From Deltaproteobacteria bacterium (lineage in GTDB: Bacteria; Myxococcota; XYA12-FULL-58-9; JAFGEK01): 32,998 nt of DNA. The notes under the pieces are model-generated. The model was not told where the DNA came from. It saw nothing but the letters and a program-made list of their open reading frames with translations, and did not search any database. The DNA is taken from contig JAFGEK010000163.1 in assembly GCA_016931625.1 (NCBI GenBank), positions 1 through 32,998 on the forward strand. The letters are read 5' to 3'. Every line of letters begins with the position of its first letter. The first letter of the stretch is position 1. Both the position numbers and the translations under genes were made by a program. Below are positions 8,850 to 17,000 of this stretch, piece by piece.

Positions 8850-10595
8850 TTATTCTACATAACCTAATCCACGTAGACTTTCTATATCGCTTTTAACAGT
8901 ACTTGGTAGAGGGTCACGACTATCAACTTGTTTTTTATTAGAAGTAGCCATGTGTACATCTAAAGTATCAACCTCGGACATATTATCGGGACCCAAATCA
9001 TGAAGCTCATATGGATCTGTAGTCAGATCGTATAACTCACGTGTTCTGCCTTGTTCACCTTTGCGAAAGGTAATTATGAGCACGCGGTTATTTTCACGCC
9101 ACCGGTAAATGCGGCGACGATATTGAGTTTGTGAAGCAAAAAGTGGTCGTGTCATCGCGATTATTTTTTTGGGTGTGCGTGAAGGTAAATATGGCAATAA
9201 AGAAACTCCATCCATGCTAAAACCATTAGAACCTAGGTCTTTTGGTACACCTGCCAAGTCAAGCAGAGTAGGGGCAAGATCGACTAAACTTACAGGTGCA
9301 TTAATACGAAGTAGCTTTGGTGCGAAGTCTGTTGTGTCTTTGCTTTTAATTAGCAGTGGCACATGTACCAATTCACGATTTAAATTCATACCATGCAGTA
9401 GACCACCATGATCTAAAAATTCTTCACCATGATCTGCAGTAATAATAATTATCGCATCATCACCAAAACGTTGTTCAAAAGCTGAAATTAGCCGCCAAAG
9501 TGGTTCATCTAATGACTGAACTTCACCATTATAACGATGGTGCATAAATTTCAGTTGAGCCACAGATGGTTTTTCTTGTGGATTGGCGCGAATTTTTTCG
9601 GCCATAATTGAAGCATCTGCTGGCTCGCTATTATCTGGATCAGGACTGAATTCAGTATTTTTATAATAGGGGTCATGCGGGTCCATATAATGCATAAATA
9701 AAAATAGTGGCCGGTCATTTGGTGCTCTAATAACTTCAATAGCTTTATCAGTGAGTCGTGGTGCACCAAATTCAAATACTCTTAATCTATTGCGTAATTT
9801 TTGACTGATTACTTTAGGCAACAAACGAAAACTTGGCAAACTGAAGGCAAAACGAAAAGCAGATTTTTGAAAGTAATTTGCAAACCCAGCGGTATAGCCA
9901 TTTCGTCGTTCAAGTAAAGCATTATCAACAAATGCCACCGTGTTGTAGCCAGCAGCGCGAAAGCGCTCAGCTAAAGTAGGGGTCCAATCAGCTAAGTAGC
10001 CGCGACTTGCGTAGTGCCTCTCAGGAAGTATACCAGTAAGAATGGTAGCTACTGATGGTATGGTCCAGCTAGCTGTTGATTCAGCATCAGTAAAAATTGC
10101 GGCATTTTGACTCCAAGAAGCTATTTTGGGATTAAATGGAAAAGTAAAATTATCACCATAAAAAGTATCTGCCCTTAAGGCATCAACTGCTACCAATAAT
10201 ACATTACGCGCATTGGGATAGGGAGCTACGCTAGGTGAGTCTAATTTTAATGGACGGCGACCGATTCTTGCCCAAAAACCACCAATAGCAATAACTAAAA
10301 AACAAAGCGAAAGCGCAACGATTGCGAGCTTCGGTGAAATTTTCGGTAATGTGGTTTGTTTTAGAAGTTTAAAGATCAACCAGATAAAGGTGCTAATTAC
10401 TGCACCGATAGTGCAGGCAAATATACCTGCAATCAAAATCAGCAAAATACCGGAAGCGGTCAAATCGGCTAAAGAGCCAACTGCGAGTGAAGTACCAATT
10501 AGGTCAGCAATGAAATATAAGGCACCTAAACCAAAACCTAAACCAGCGGCGTTAATTAATCGTAAAGATTGCTTATGTGAATTAGATTTTAACAT
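8850..10595 (-). CDS. Membrane-anchored sulfatase-superfamily protein (alkaline phosphatase fold)
   Basis: The protein has 581 residues. About four hydrophobic segments occupy residues 13-110, followed by a large extracytoplasmic domain of the sulfatase/phosphotransferase type. NVLLVAVDALRADT (Asp138) supplies the first metal ligand; ASWTIPSVATILTG holds the nucleophile position (Thr178), MHYMDPHDP lies near 302-309, and ITADHGEE (Asp388, His389) gives the second metal site. The nucleophile is Thr in T-x-P-S instead of the Cys or Ser of C/S-x-P-x-R that is converted to formylglycine, so this is unlikely to be a classical sulfatase. A phosphotransferase or phosphohydrolase acting on envelope lipids or glycans is more plausible. 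It is divergent from recA. Confidence 0.8.
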   Translation of the reverse strand: MLKSNSHKQSLRLINAAGLGFGLGALYFIADLIGTSLAVGSLADLTASGILLILIAGIFACTIGAVISTFIWLIFKLLKQTTLPKISPKLAIVALSLCFLVIAIGGFWARIGRRPLKLDSPSVAPYPNARNVLLVAVDALRADTFYGDNFTFPFNPKIASWSQNAAIFTDAESTASWTIPSVATILTGILPERHYASRGYLADWTPTLAERFRAAGYNTVAFVDNALLERRNGYTAGFANYFQKSAFRFAFSLPSFRLLPKVISQKLRNRLRVFEFGAPRLTDKAIEVIRAPNDRPLFLFMHYMDPHDPYYKNTEFSPDPDNSEPADASIMAEKIRANPQEKPSVAQLKFMHHRYNGEVQSLDEPLWRLISAFEQRFGDDAIIIITADHGEEFLDHGGLLHGMNLNRELVHVPLLIKSKDTTDFAPKLLRINAPVSLVDLAPTLLDLAGVPKDLGSNGFSMDGVSLLPYLPSRTPKKIIAMTRPLFASQTQYRRRIYRWRENNRVLIITFRKGEQGRTRELYDLTTDPYELHDLGPDNMSEVDTLDVHMATSNKKQVDSRDPLPSTVKSDIESLRGLGYVE

Positions 10596-10730
10596 GTAAC
10601 GTTTCCATTACGCCATTTAAAGCAATGGTCAAGATACAACTTTTGCCAAGAACTATTATCAAGCAACATACAATAAGTTCTTTTTAAATGTGATCTGCAA
10701 AAAAGGTTAAGCGGCAAATTGTTAAAATTA

Positions 10731-10749
10731 GTGTCGCAATTTGCGACAC
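10731..10749. promoter_or_regulatory. Perfect palindrome upstream of recA, candidate SOS operator
   Basis: The sequence GTGTCGCAA-T-TTGCGACAC is a perfect 9-bp dyad around one T. It lies about 250 bases upstream of recA and 136 bases upstream of the divergent sulfatase-like gene, overlapping or touching the potential -35 boxes TTGCGA/TTGAGA. There is no T-run after it, so it is not a terminator. recA is normally under LexA control, and LexA boxes differ between bacterial lineages, so this is a reasonable candidate. It does not match the CTGT-N8-ACAG or GAAC-N4-GTTC types. Confidence 0.5.
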
Positions 10750-10916
10750 CTTGAGAAAAATTCAACTTAAGAAATATTTCTAATAATTTGCGAACCTTTT
10801 GAATTGTAAAAACAAATCGTCACTGAGAGTCAGATTTATAATTATGGCATCAGATTTGCTTTAGTTTCTGTAAACAAGTGCACAGCAAAAAATCGCAAGA
10901 TGTCTAAAGCTGTGCG

Positions 10917-10937
10917 TATTAGGGACACCCCCTAATA
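10917..10937. repeat. Short hairpin with the TATTAGGGACACC motif
   Basis: TATTAGGG and CCCTAATA form a perfect 8-bp stem around ACACC in the recA leader. The 13-base string TATTAGGGACACC recurs exactly at 24530-24542. It may be a small dispersed repeat or an attenuator-like structure. Confidence 0.45.
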
Positions 10938-11002
10938 AGTGTTCAATAGTTAAAGTTACTATTGAGCCAAATAACGTACTTTGTGGAGGGATACAAAAAG
11001 CT

Positions 11003-12115
11003 ATGAGTAAATCATCTGAATGTTTAAGACTTATCAAAGAAGCTATCGCGCACATTGAGAAGCAGTTTGGCAAAGGTTCAATTATGCGTCTCGGTGAAAG
11101 TACAGTGATAGAAGAAACTCCGGTATTGTCATCAGGCTCTATCGGGGTTGATATTGCTTTAGGTGTGGGGGGTTTGCCTCGCGGTCGCATTATTGAAATA
11201 TTTGGTCCAGAATCTAGCGGCAAAACAACGCTGGCACTGCATGCAATTGCCCAAGTTCATAAACAAGGGGGAATGGCTGCTTTTGTTGATGCTGAACATG
11301 CCTTAGATATACGTTATGCAAAGGCGCTAGGCGTTATTCCAGAAAATCTGCTGGTGTCGCAGCCTGATAGTGGTGAACAAGCTTTAGAGATTTGCGAATC
11401 GTTAGTACGTACTGGGGCATTAGAGTTATTGGTACTTGATTCTGTCGCAGCTTTAGTGCCTCGTGCCGAAATGGAAGGCGATATGGGCGATTCGCATATG
11501 GGATTGCAAGCACGATTAATGAGTCAAGCTATGCGTAAACTCACAGGTGTCGCTCATCGCACTGGGACTATTTTGATTTTTATAAATCAATTACGACAAA
11601 AGATTGGGGTTACTTTTGGCAATCCAGAAGTTACTACTGGTGGTAACGCGCTTAAGTTTTATTCTTCAGTAAGGCTTGATATACGTCGTATCGGTCCGAT
11701 TAAAGATGGTGACACCGTAATTGGCAATCGAACGCGCATCAAAGTAGTAAAGAACAAAGTAGCTCCACCATTTCGCGAAGTTGAACTTGATGTTCTTTAT
11801 GGAAAAGGCATTTGGCGAACGGGTGATCTAATCGATTGTGCTTTGGAACTCGGGGTTCTTGAACGCTCAGGTTCATGGATTTCATGGCAAGGAAAACAAC
11901 TTGGGCAAGGTCGTGAACGTACAGCAAATACAATTGATCAAGATAGTGAATTAGAAAAAATCTTGCATGAAGCTGTATTGGCTAAAGGTTTCGGCAAAAT
12001 TATACCAACTAAGAGAAATAAAAACGAAGCAACAGAAAATGAGAGCAGTAACTCAAAGCTAAGCCAGGTGGCTACTGAAACCAAAGCTGTTGAACAATCA
12101 ACACAAGCAGCATGA
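11003..12115 (+). CDS. recA: Recombinase RecA
   Basis: The protein has 370 residues, including a divergent low-complexity tail of about 40. It forms the ATP-dependent filament on single-stranded DNA that drives strand exchange and triggers LexA self-cleavage. Walker A is GPESSGKTT (68-76); the VDAEHALD segment, the Walker B strand [18 protein letters not shown] and the L2 loop [19 protein letters not shown] are present. The N-terminal [18 protein letters not shown] is standard. Some usually conserved positions differ, for example INQLRQKIG where most RecA proteins have INQIRxKIG, and [13 protein letters not shown] where most have SWYSYxGxxIGQG. The ribosome-binding site GGAGGG precedes the ATG. 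No clear terminator follows. Confidence 0.97.
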   Translation: MSKSSECLRLIKEAIAHIEKQFGKGSIMRLGESTVIEETPVLSSGSIGVDIALGVGGLPRGRIIEIFGPESSGKTTLALHAIAQVHKQGGMAAFVDAEHALDIRYAKALGVIPENLLVSQPDSGEQALEICESLVRTGALELLVLDSVAALVPRAEMEGDMGDSHMGLQARLMSQAMRKLTGVAHRTGTILIFINQLRQKIGVTFGNPEVTTGGNALKFYSSVRLDIRRIGPIKDGDTVIGNRTRIKVVKNKVAPPFREVELDVLYGKGIWRTGDLIDCALELGVLERSGSWISWQGKQLGQGRERTANTIDQDSELEKILHEAVLAKGFGKIIPTKRNKNEATENESSNSKLSQVATETKAVEQSTQAA

Positions 12116-12417
12116 GTTACTTTTAGTTAATGCTATAAGGTCGCTTTAATGGCTATACGCTTGCGCTATCTATTAGTTCTACAGTTTAAAAACAAGAATT
12201 AGAGATTATTGACTGTATTTTGACTAAAATTATTGCAAGTTTAGATAGACAAAGTATCCAAACCATTTGTTGAAAAAGCGACCTAGTAGCATAAGCTAAA
12301 ATGCAGTAATAAAACTATTTGAAATGATATTTTGTATGTCTGTAGTTTTTGACCACGGTATATCAAGCTGTTACTGTACTCATTGATTGTATTTACATTT
12401 ATTAAAAGGGTGCTGCT
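12116..12417. other. Gene-free stretch between recA and the mrtX-like operon
   Basis: No gene or RNA was recognised. A 10-base string AGGTCGCTTT near 12138 recurs in inverted form near 12280. A possible promoter (TTGACC, 17 nt, TACTGT) lies at 12349-12377, and an AAAAGGG ribosome-binding site lies at 12404-12410. Confidence 0.5.
12349..12377 (+). promoter_or_regulatory. Candidate promoter of the mrtX-crp-TPR-serS operon
   Basis: TTGACC (12349-12354) is separated by exactly 17 nt from TACTGT (12372-12377), just upstream of the first gene of the operon. The -35 box is near consensus; the -10 box matches at three positions. Confidence 0.4.
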
Positions 12418-12486
12418 ATCGTTAACGTACCCCAAATCAATGAAACTAGAGAACGCCAGGTAGCTATTGGACTGGTTTTAATTGTT

Positions 12487-13182
12487 TTGGTTTCTTTAAC
12501 TATAGCTAAACCATTAGGAAATATAGCGATCTGGGGTACGGTCGCATATACAATCGTTGCTGCAATGCAGCTTTATTTGCCGTTATGGCGAGCTGATCGA
12601 CTTAGCGTTCCGCTTTCTTTTTTTGGTTTATCATTAGCTCGCTGGCGTAGCGACATATTATTAGCGTTACTTTTATGTGCAATTACTTTCCCTCCATATG
12701 CCTTATTGTATCATTGGTTTATGACCGGTGCTTATAGCACGGCACTAGAAGTGGGGTTGCCTGGCATTTCTAAAATGTTGCCACACAGTGTATTTGCTCC
12801 ACATTTTCCACAAGAATTGACTGCTTGGTTTGCTGCAACCTTATGGTTTTTACAAGTATTGGCAACCCACACTCTTGGTGTGGCGTTGCCAGAAGAAACA
12901 TTTTATCGTGGATATTTTGAACCAAGATTAGCTAGTTTTTGGCCTGCCAAAAGACGCTTTTGGGGGGTTGCGTTAGGTCGAGCCACAGTAGTTACAGCAT
13001 CTTTGTTTGCTTTGGGGCATTTTTTAGGTGAATGGAATTTTTGGCGCTTGGGGCCATTTTTTCCAGCATTTTTGTTTTCGTGGTTACGTGGTCGTAGTGG
13101 TACGATTGTTTCTGCTGTAGCGTTTCATGCAGCATGTAATACTTTTGGTGAAGTATTGTTTACTCTCTATCGAGTTAATTGA
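12487..13182 (+). CDS. CPBP-family glutamic intramembrane protease, probable myxosortase (MrtX-like)
   Basis: This is a polytopic membrane protein with the full CPBP/Rce1 (CAAX protease) catalytic set. Numbered from the TTG at 12487, these are EETFYRGY (Glu136, Glu137, Arg141), ALGHF (His178) and AFHAACNTF (His214, Asn218). The CPBP relatives MrtX, MrtC and MrtP have been proposed to cleave MYXO-CTERM tails, and a protein with such a tail is encoded at 2018-3835; the MrtX assignment itself is my inference. The true N-terminus is probably upstream. The frame is open back to the TAA at 12403, the first membrane helix (VAIGLVLIVLVSL) begins before the TTG, and an AAAAGGG site precedes an ATC at 12418 by about 8 bases. 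No ATG, GTG or TTG lies between, so an unusual initiator is possible. Confidence 0.75.
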   Translation: MVSLTIAKPLGNIAIWGTVAYTIVAAMQLYLPLWRADRLSVPLSFFGLSLARWRSDILLALLLCAITFPPYALLYHWFMTGAYSTALEVGLPGISKMLPHSVFAPHFPQELTAWFAATLWFLQVLATHTLGVALPEETFYRGYFEPRLASFWPAKRRFWGVALGRATVVTASLFALGHFLGEWNFWRLGPFFPAFLFSWLRGRSGTIVSAVAFHAACNTFGEVLFTLYRVN

Positions 13183-13191
13183 GACAACATC

Positions 13192-14025
13192 ATGGTTTTT
13201 GGCAATATGTCAGCATTCATTAAAGAATACCCTCCTGGTACTGTCGTTTTCGAAGAACACGACCCAGGTAGTCGAATGTTTGTAATTCACAGCGGCAAAG
13301 TAAAAATTTTTCGTTGCATTTCAGGTGCTGAAGTAGTGCTAGCTTTTTTGGGTGCTGGCGACTTTTTTGGTGAAATGGCAATACTTGAGAACCTGCCACG
13401 TTCAGCATCAGCAGAAGTAGTAGAAAGATCAAAATTGATTGAGGTCGATACTGATACTTTTGAAGAAATGATTCGCAATAACACCGAGATTGCGATGCGT
13501 ATGATGCGTCAATTGGCTCGCCGCTTAAGAGAATCGGATCGACGTTTAGAACAATTGCATATAGATAGTGCAGTAGGAAGAGCTATTGAAGTTTTACGTT
13601 GGCTTGAACCACAAGGAGTTATTGATGATGAGTGGAGCAGGCTAATAGGAGCTTATGAGCATATCGATATAGCAGCTCAGGCCGGAATTTCTGCACGACA
13701 AGCTAGCACTGTTCTGCAGCAACTTGAACTAGCTGGATGTATGCGTATTGAAGGCAATGATATTCTAATTGCTCAACGTAAACATCTTGATGAGTATGCG
13801 ATGTATTTAGATATGCGTCGCAAATACGACCAGCAAGTAAGTTTGCCTGCTGAAGTTATTCAACTTAAGCATGAAGATCATATACGAGCCATACGCGCTT
13901 TACTTTCGACGTTAAAAATGCCAACCGAAATGTTAAATGCGCGGCAGCAAGCATTGGCCAGCAATTATCAAAGATATTTTGAACTAAAACAACGTTTTAA
14001 AAACATTGATGACCGTGACGCATGA
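13192..14025 (+). CDS. Crp/Fnr-family cyclic-nucleotide-type regulator
   Basis: The protein has 277 residues. Residues about 8-120 form a cNMP-binding jelly roll, with YPPGTVVFEEHDPGSRMFVI, GDFFGEMAILENLPRSASAEV (phosphate-binding-cassette-like FGEMAIL...RSA) and a following dimer helix. HIDIAAQAGISARQASTVLQQLELAGCM (about 155-185) is a winged helix-turn-helix. Crp proteins are about 210-230 residues; this one has an extra helical tail of about 70. The gene starts 9 bases after the protease gene, and its stop overlaps the start of the next gene (ATGA at 14022), so it is inside an operon. The ATG at 13207 is an alternative start. Ligand and targets are unknown. Confidence 0.85.
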   Translation: MVFGNMSAFIKEYPPGTVVFEEHDPGSRMFVIHSGKVKIFRCISGAEVVLAFLGAGDFFGEMAILENLPRSASAEVVERSKLIEVDTDTFEEMIRNNTEIAMRMMRQLARRLRESDRRLEQLHIDSAVGRAIEVLRWLEPQGVIDDEWSRLIGAYEHIDIAAQAGISARQASTVLQQLELAGCMRIEGNDILIAQRKHLDEYAMYLDMRRKYDQQVSLPAEVIQLKHEDHIRAIRALLSTLKMPTEMLNARQQALASNYQRYFELKQRFKNIDDRDA

Positions 14026-17000
14026 TTACTATATGTCAAAATTGCAAGGCTGAATATGACTTAGATGAGCAAAAAGTGCCAACTGCCGGCGGTTTTTTTA
14101 AATGTCGTTCATGTGGTGAACGGATATCATTGTCTACTCATGAATCAATACCTGTTCCGTTGCCACCTTCATTAGAAACAACGGCTCCGTTTTCAAATAT
14201 GGAAGAATCGCCGGATGAATCAACATCAACATCAGAATCAGCTTTTGAAGTTGAAATGCCCTCGCAGCTTGAAACGCCACTGCCGACACCGTTTGACGCT
14301 CCATTACCCACACCTATTGCCACTCCTGCACCTGCGCCAATAGAACCTGAGCAGCCCACGTCTCAAGAATTATTTCCGATCCCACCCGCTGGTGATCTTT
14401 TTTCTACATCTCTATTAGAATCACCTCCCAACTCTGCAGTCATTGACCCAATAACTCCACCATTTGTTGCATCACCTGAGAGTCTTTTAGATGCAGAGAC
14501 AGAGGCAGATTCATCTAACGAATCTCAATTAGATGATGCATTTCCAATAACTGATGAATCTAAAGATTATAACAATGATTCAAACCCTGAATTTGATGAT
14601 TTTACCGCTCCAGATATAAAAGTTGAATTGCCATCGCCACCATCCGAATCATCAGAGTTTTCAACAGTAGAGATATCACCAGAACAGGCAACCCCAGAAG
14701 AAAATTCTTCACCATATACGGCTGCGGCTGAGTTTGTTGCTTCTGATTTCACTAATGATGTTTCACCAACAATGACTACAGAGCAGCAAGGTTCGGTTGC
14801 TTCGCCGCAGTCTCCTTATCAAATGGAGCATAACGAATATGAATTTATGAATGATTTACCTACGCCAGCAATAGATTCAACCAATTATGAATCACAAAAT
14901 CAAGACAATCAACCGCCACCTATAACTAGTACACAACAATCTAATATTGCTGAGCCAATAACCTCACGTACATATTCGGCAGAAGATTTTGAAGATTTAC
15001 CAGCACCAATACCAACTGAAAGTGAAAGCGTTACACGATTAGACGATTTATATTTATCTACAGTAGATAAACAAAATACATTTAATAGCTATTCTCAAGA
15101 TTTGCCGACGCCACTTATTGAAGCAAAGTCAGCAAGTGAAAATATAGATGAAATACAAGAGATTGATAGTGATGATTTATTAGAGATTGATGAAGTTACC
15201 GAAGTAACCGCCGAAGAAGCAATAACAACGGCTACAACTTCGACAACTCCTAATATAGATTCTGCTCCAGACCAGATTGTTCAAGACCAAATAGCACCCG
15301 CTAATAATCAAGATTTAGAACATGCTGAAGTTAACTTTGATATTTACGCTTCAGAAGATTCGACAACCGAACAATCACAAGCTTTAAATTTTAATGAGGT
15401 TAATGGTTTTGGTGGTTTTGAAGACATAAAGGCAGATCTATCTATAGAATCGCTACGGTCATCTCCGACTGCGCCAGCATTGATGGATCAGATTACTGAT
15501 GAAGTAAAACCAGTCAGCAATAAATCTGGACAAAAGAATGTTTCCTCTGATAATCGTGCAGTATTTGAAAATGATGATATTTCTCTGCCTCCTGCGGCAT
15601 CCTCAAATAGCAATTTAGCTCGTATTATTTTATTTAGTTTATTAGGTCTCGTTTTACTTAGTTCTATAGGTAGTTCGATATTCGTAATAATGTATTATGG
15701 CTCAATCGATGCTGGCATTAATCGAGTTATTGAATTTTTTAAATATTCTGATTCTAAGCCGGTTGCTACTTCTGACACATTAGAAAAGCCAATTGCAAAG
15801 AGTGAAGATTCTGCTGTTAAAGCTACAAAAGATACTGCGCCAGATGATGTTGAGCCTACAACTATTGTTACTGCTAGCTCACCACCAACGCCAAGTGAAA
15901 CAAAGCCACCGAGTCAGACGGTAAGTACATCACATCCATCTCCAATTCTTACTTCTGAAAATGTAAATACGTTGTCATATCGTAACCTTGCTTTAGCAAC
16001 TAAAATATTAGCTGAAGAATTAGTTAAAAAGAATGACCGCACTCGTGAAGGATTGTTATGGTGGGCATGGTATCGTCTTGCAAATTTTGGTGATAGTGCT
16101 GCTTTAAATGCATTACAAAAACGAGCACCCAAACCTAATGATGCAGCTGTTCGGGGTGAATTAGCTGTGGGTGCTGTGGGTGGTTTGCTGCTTCTTTCTG
16201 GCAAAATTAAACCTGCGCGTAAATTAGTAGAGAAACTGTTACGGCGACAATATCGTAATAGTGTTGTTTTAGGGTTAGTGGCAGCGCGCACTTATCTAAA
16301 GCCGCGCGAAGCCAATAAAGCACAAAAATATCTTAGTGCAATTATCAAAAAGTCGCCTGGTTTTATTGATGCAAGTTTAATGTTTGCTAAAATCAAGCTG
16401 CAAAAACCAAAAACAGCTCAAGCAGCAATCGAAATGTTAAGTGCAATAGCCTTAAACGCTGACCCAGCAATTTCGTTAGAAGTTGCAATTACCTTAATTT
16501 ATGCTGGGTATTATGAAGCAGCAGATAAAATTGCCATTACATGGAATATAAAAGATGTTGCAAATATCCCAGCCTCAAAAAGAAATCTGTTTTTGCGGCT
16601 TTTATCTCATCGATTTATTCGTGAGGTAGACTTTACGAATGCTCGTTCTGTAATCCACGAGCAATTGAAAGATAATCCTAATGATGCTACAGCAATTATA
16701 GAACTGCAATGGAGTAACATTGATGCCAATTATGATTTAGCTCAGAAAGAATTATTAAAAGCTAGCAAACAATTGAGTAATCCAGAGGATATTGCAAGAG
16801 TAGCGGTTGCTCGAGCTCGTATTTTTTTACTTAATAATAACATTAATAAAGCTGCAGCGGCGCTTGCAGAATCTGCCAACAATCCAGCAGCTACCGCTTG
16901 GATTAAATATGGACAAGGTTTGGTAGCGATACAACAAAAACAAAAAAAACAAGCCATTGCGGCGTTTAAAATGGCTACTAAAGGTCGACCTGGTTTTATT

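Larger units (their letters stand above)
10596..11002. other. Intergenic control region between the sulfatase-like gene and recA
   Basis: About 400 bases without a gene separate two divergent genes. The region holds a perfect 9-1-9 palindrome (10731-10749), TTGAGA at 10751, a TATAAT at 10837-10842 without a good -35 box, an 8-bp hairpin (10917-10937), and a good ribosome-binding site (TGGAGGGA) 10-15 bases before the recA ATG. Promoters for both directions must lie here. Confidence 0.7.
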
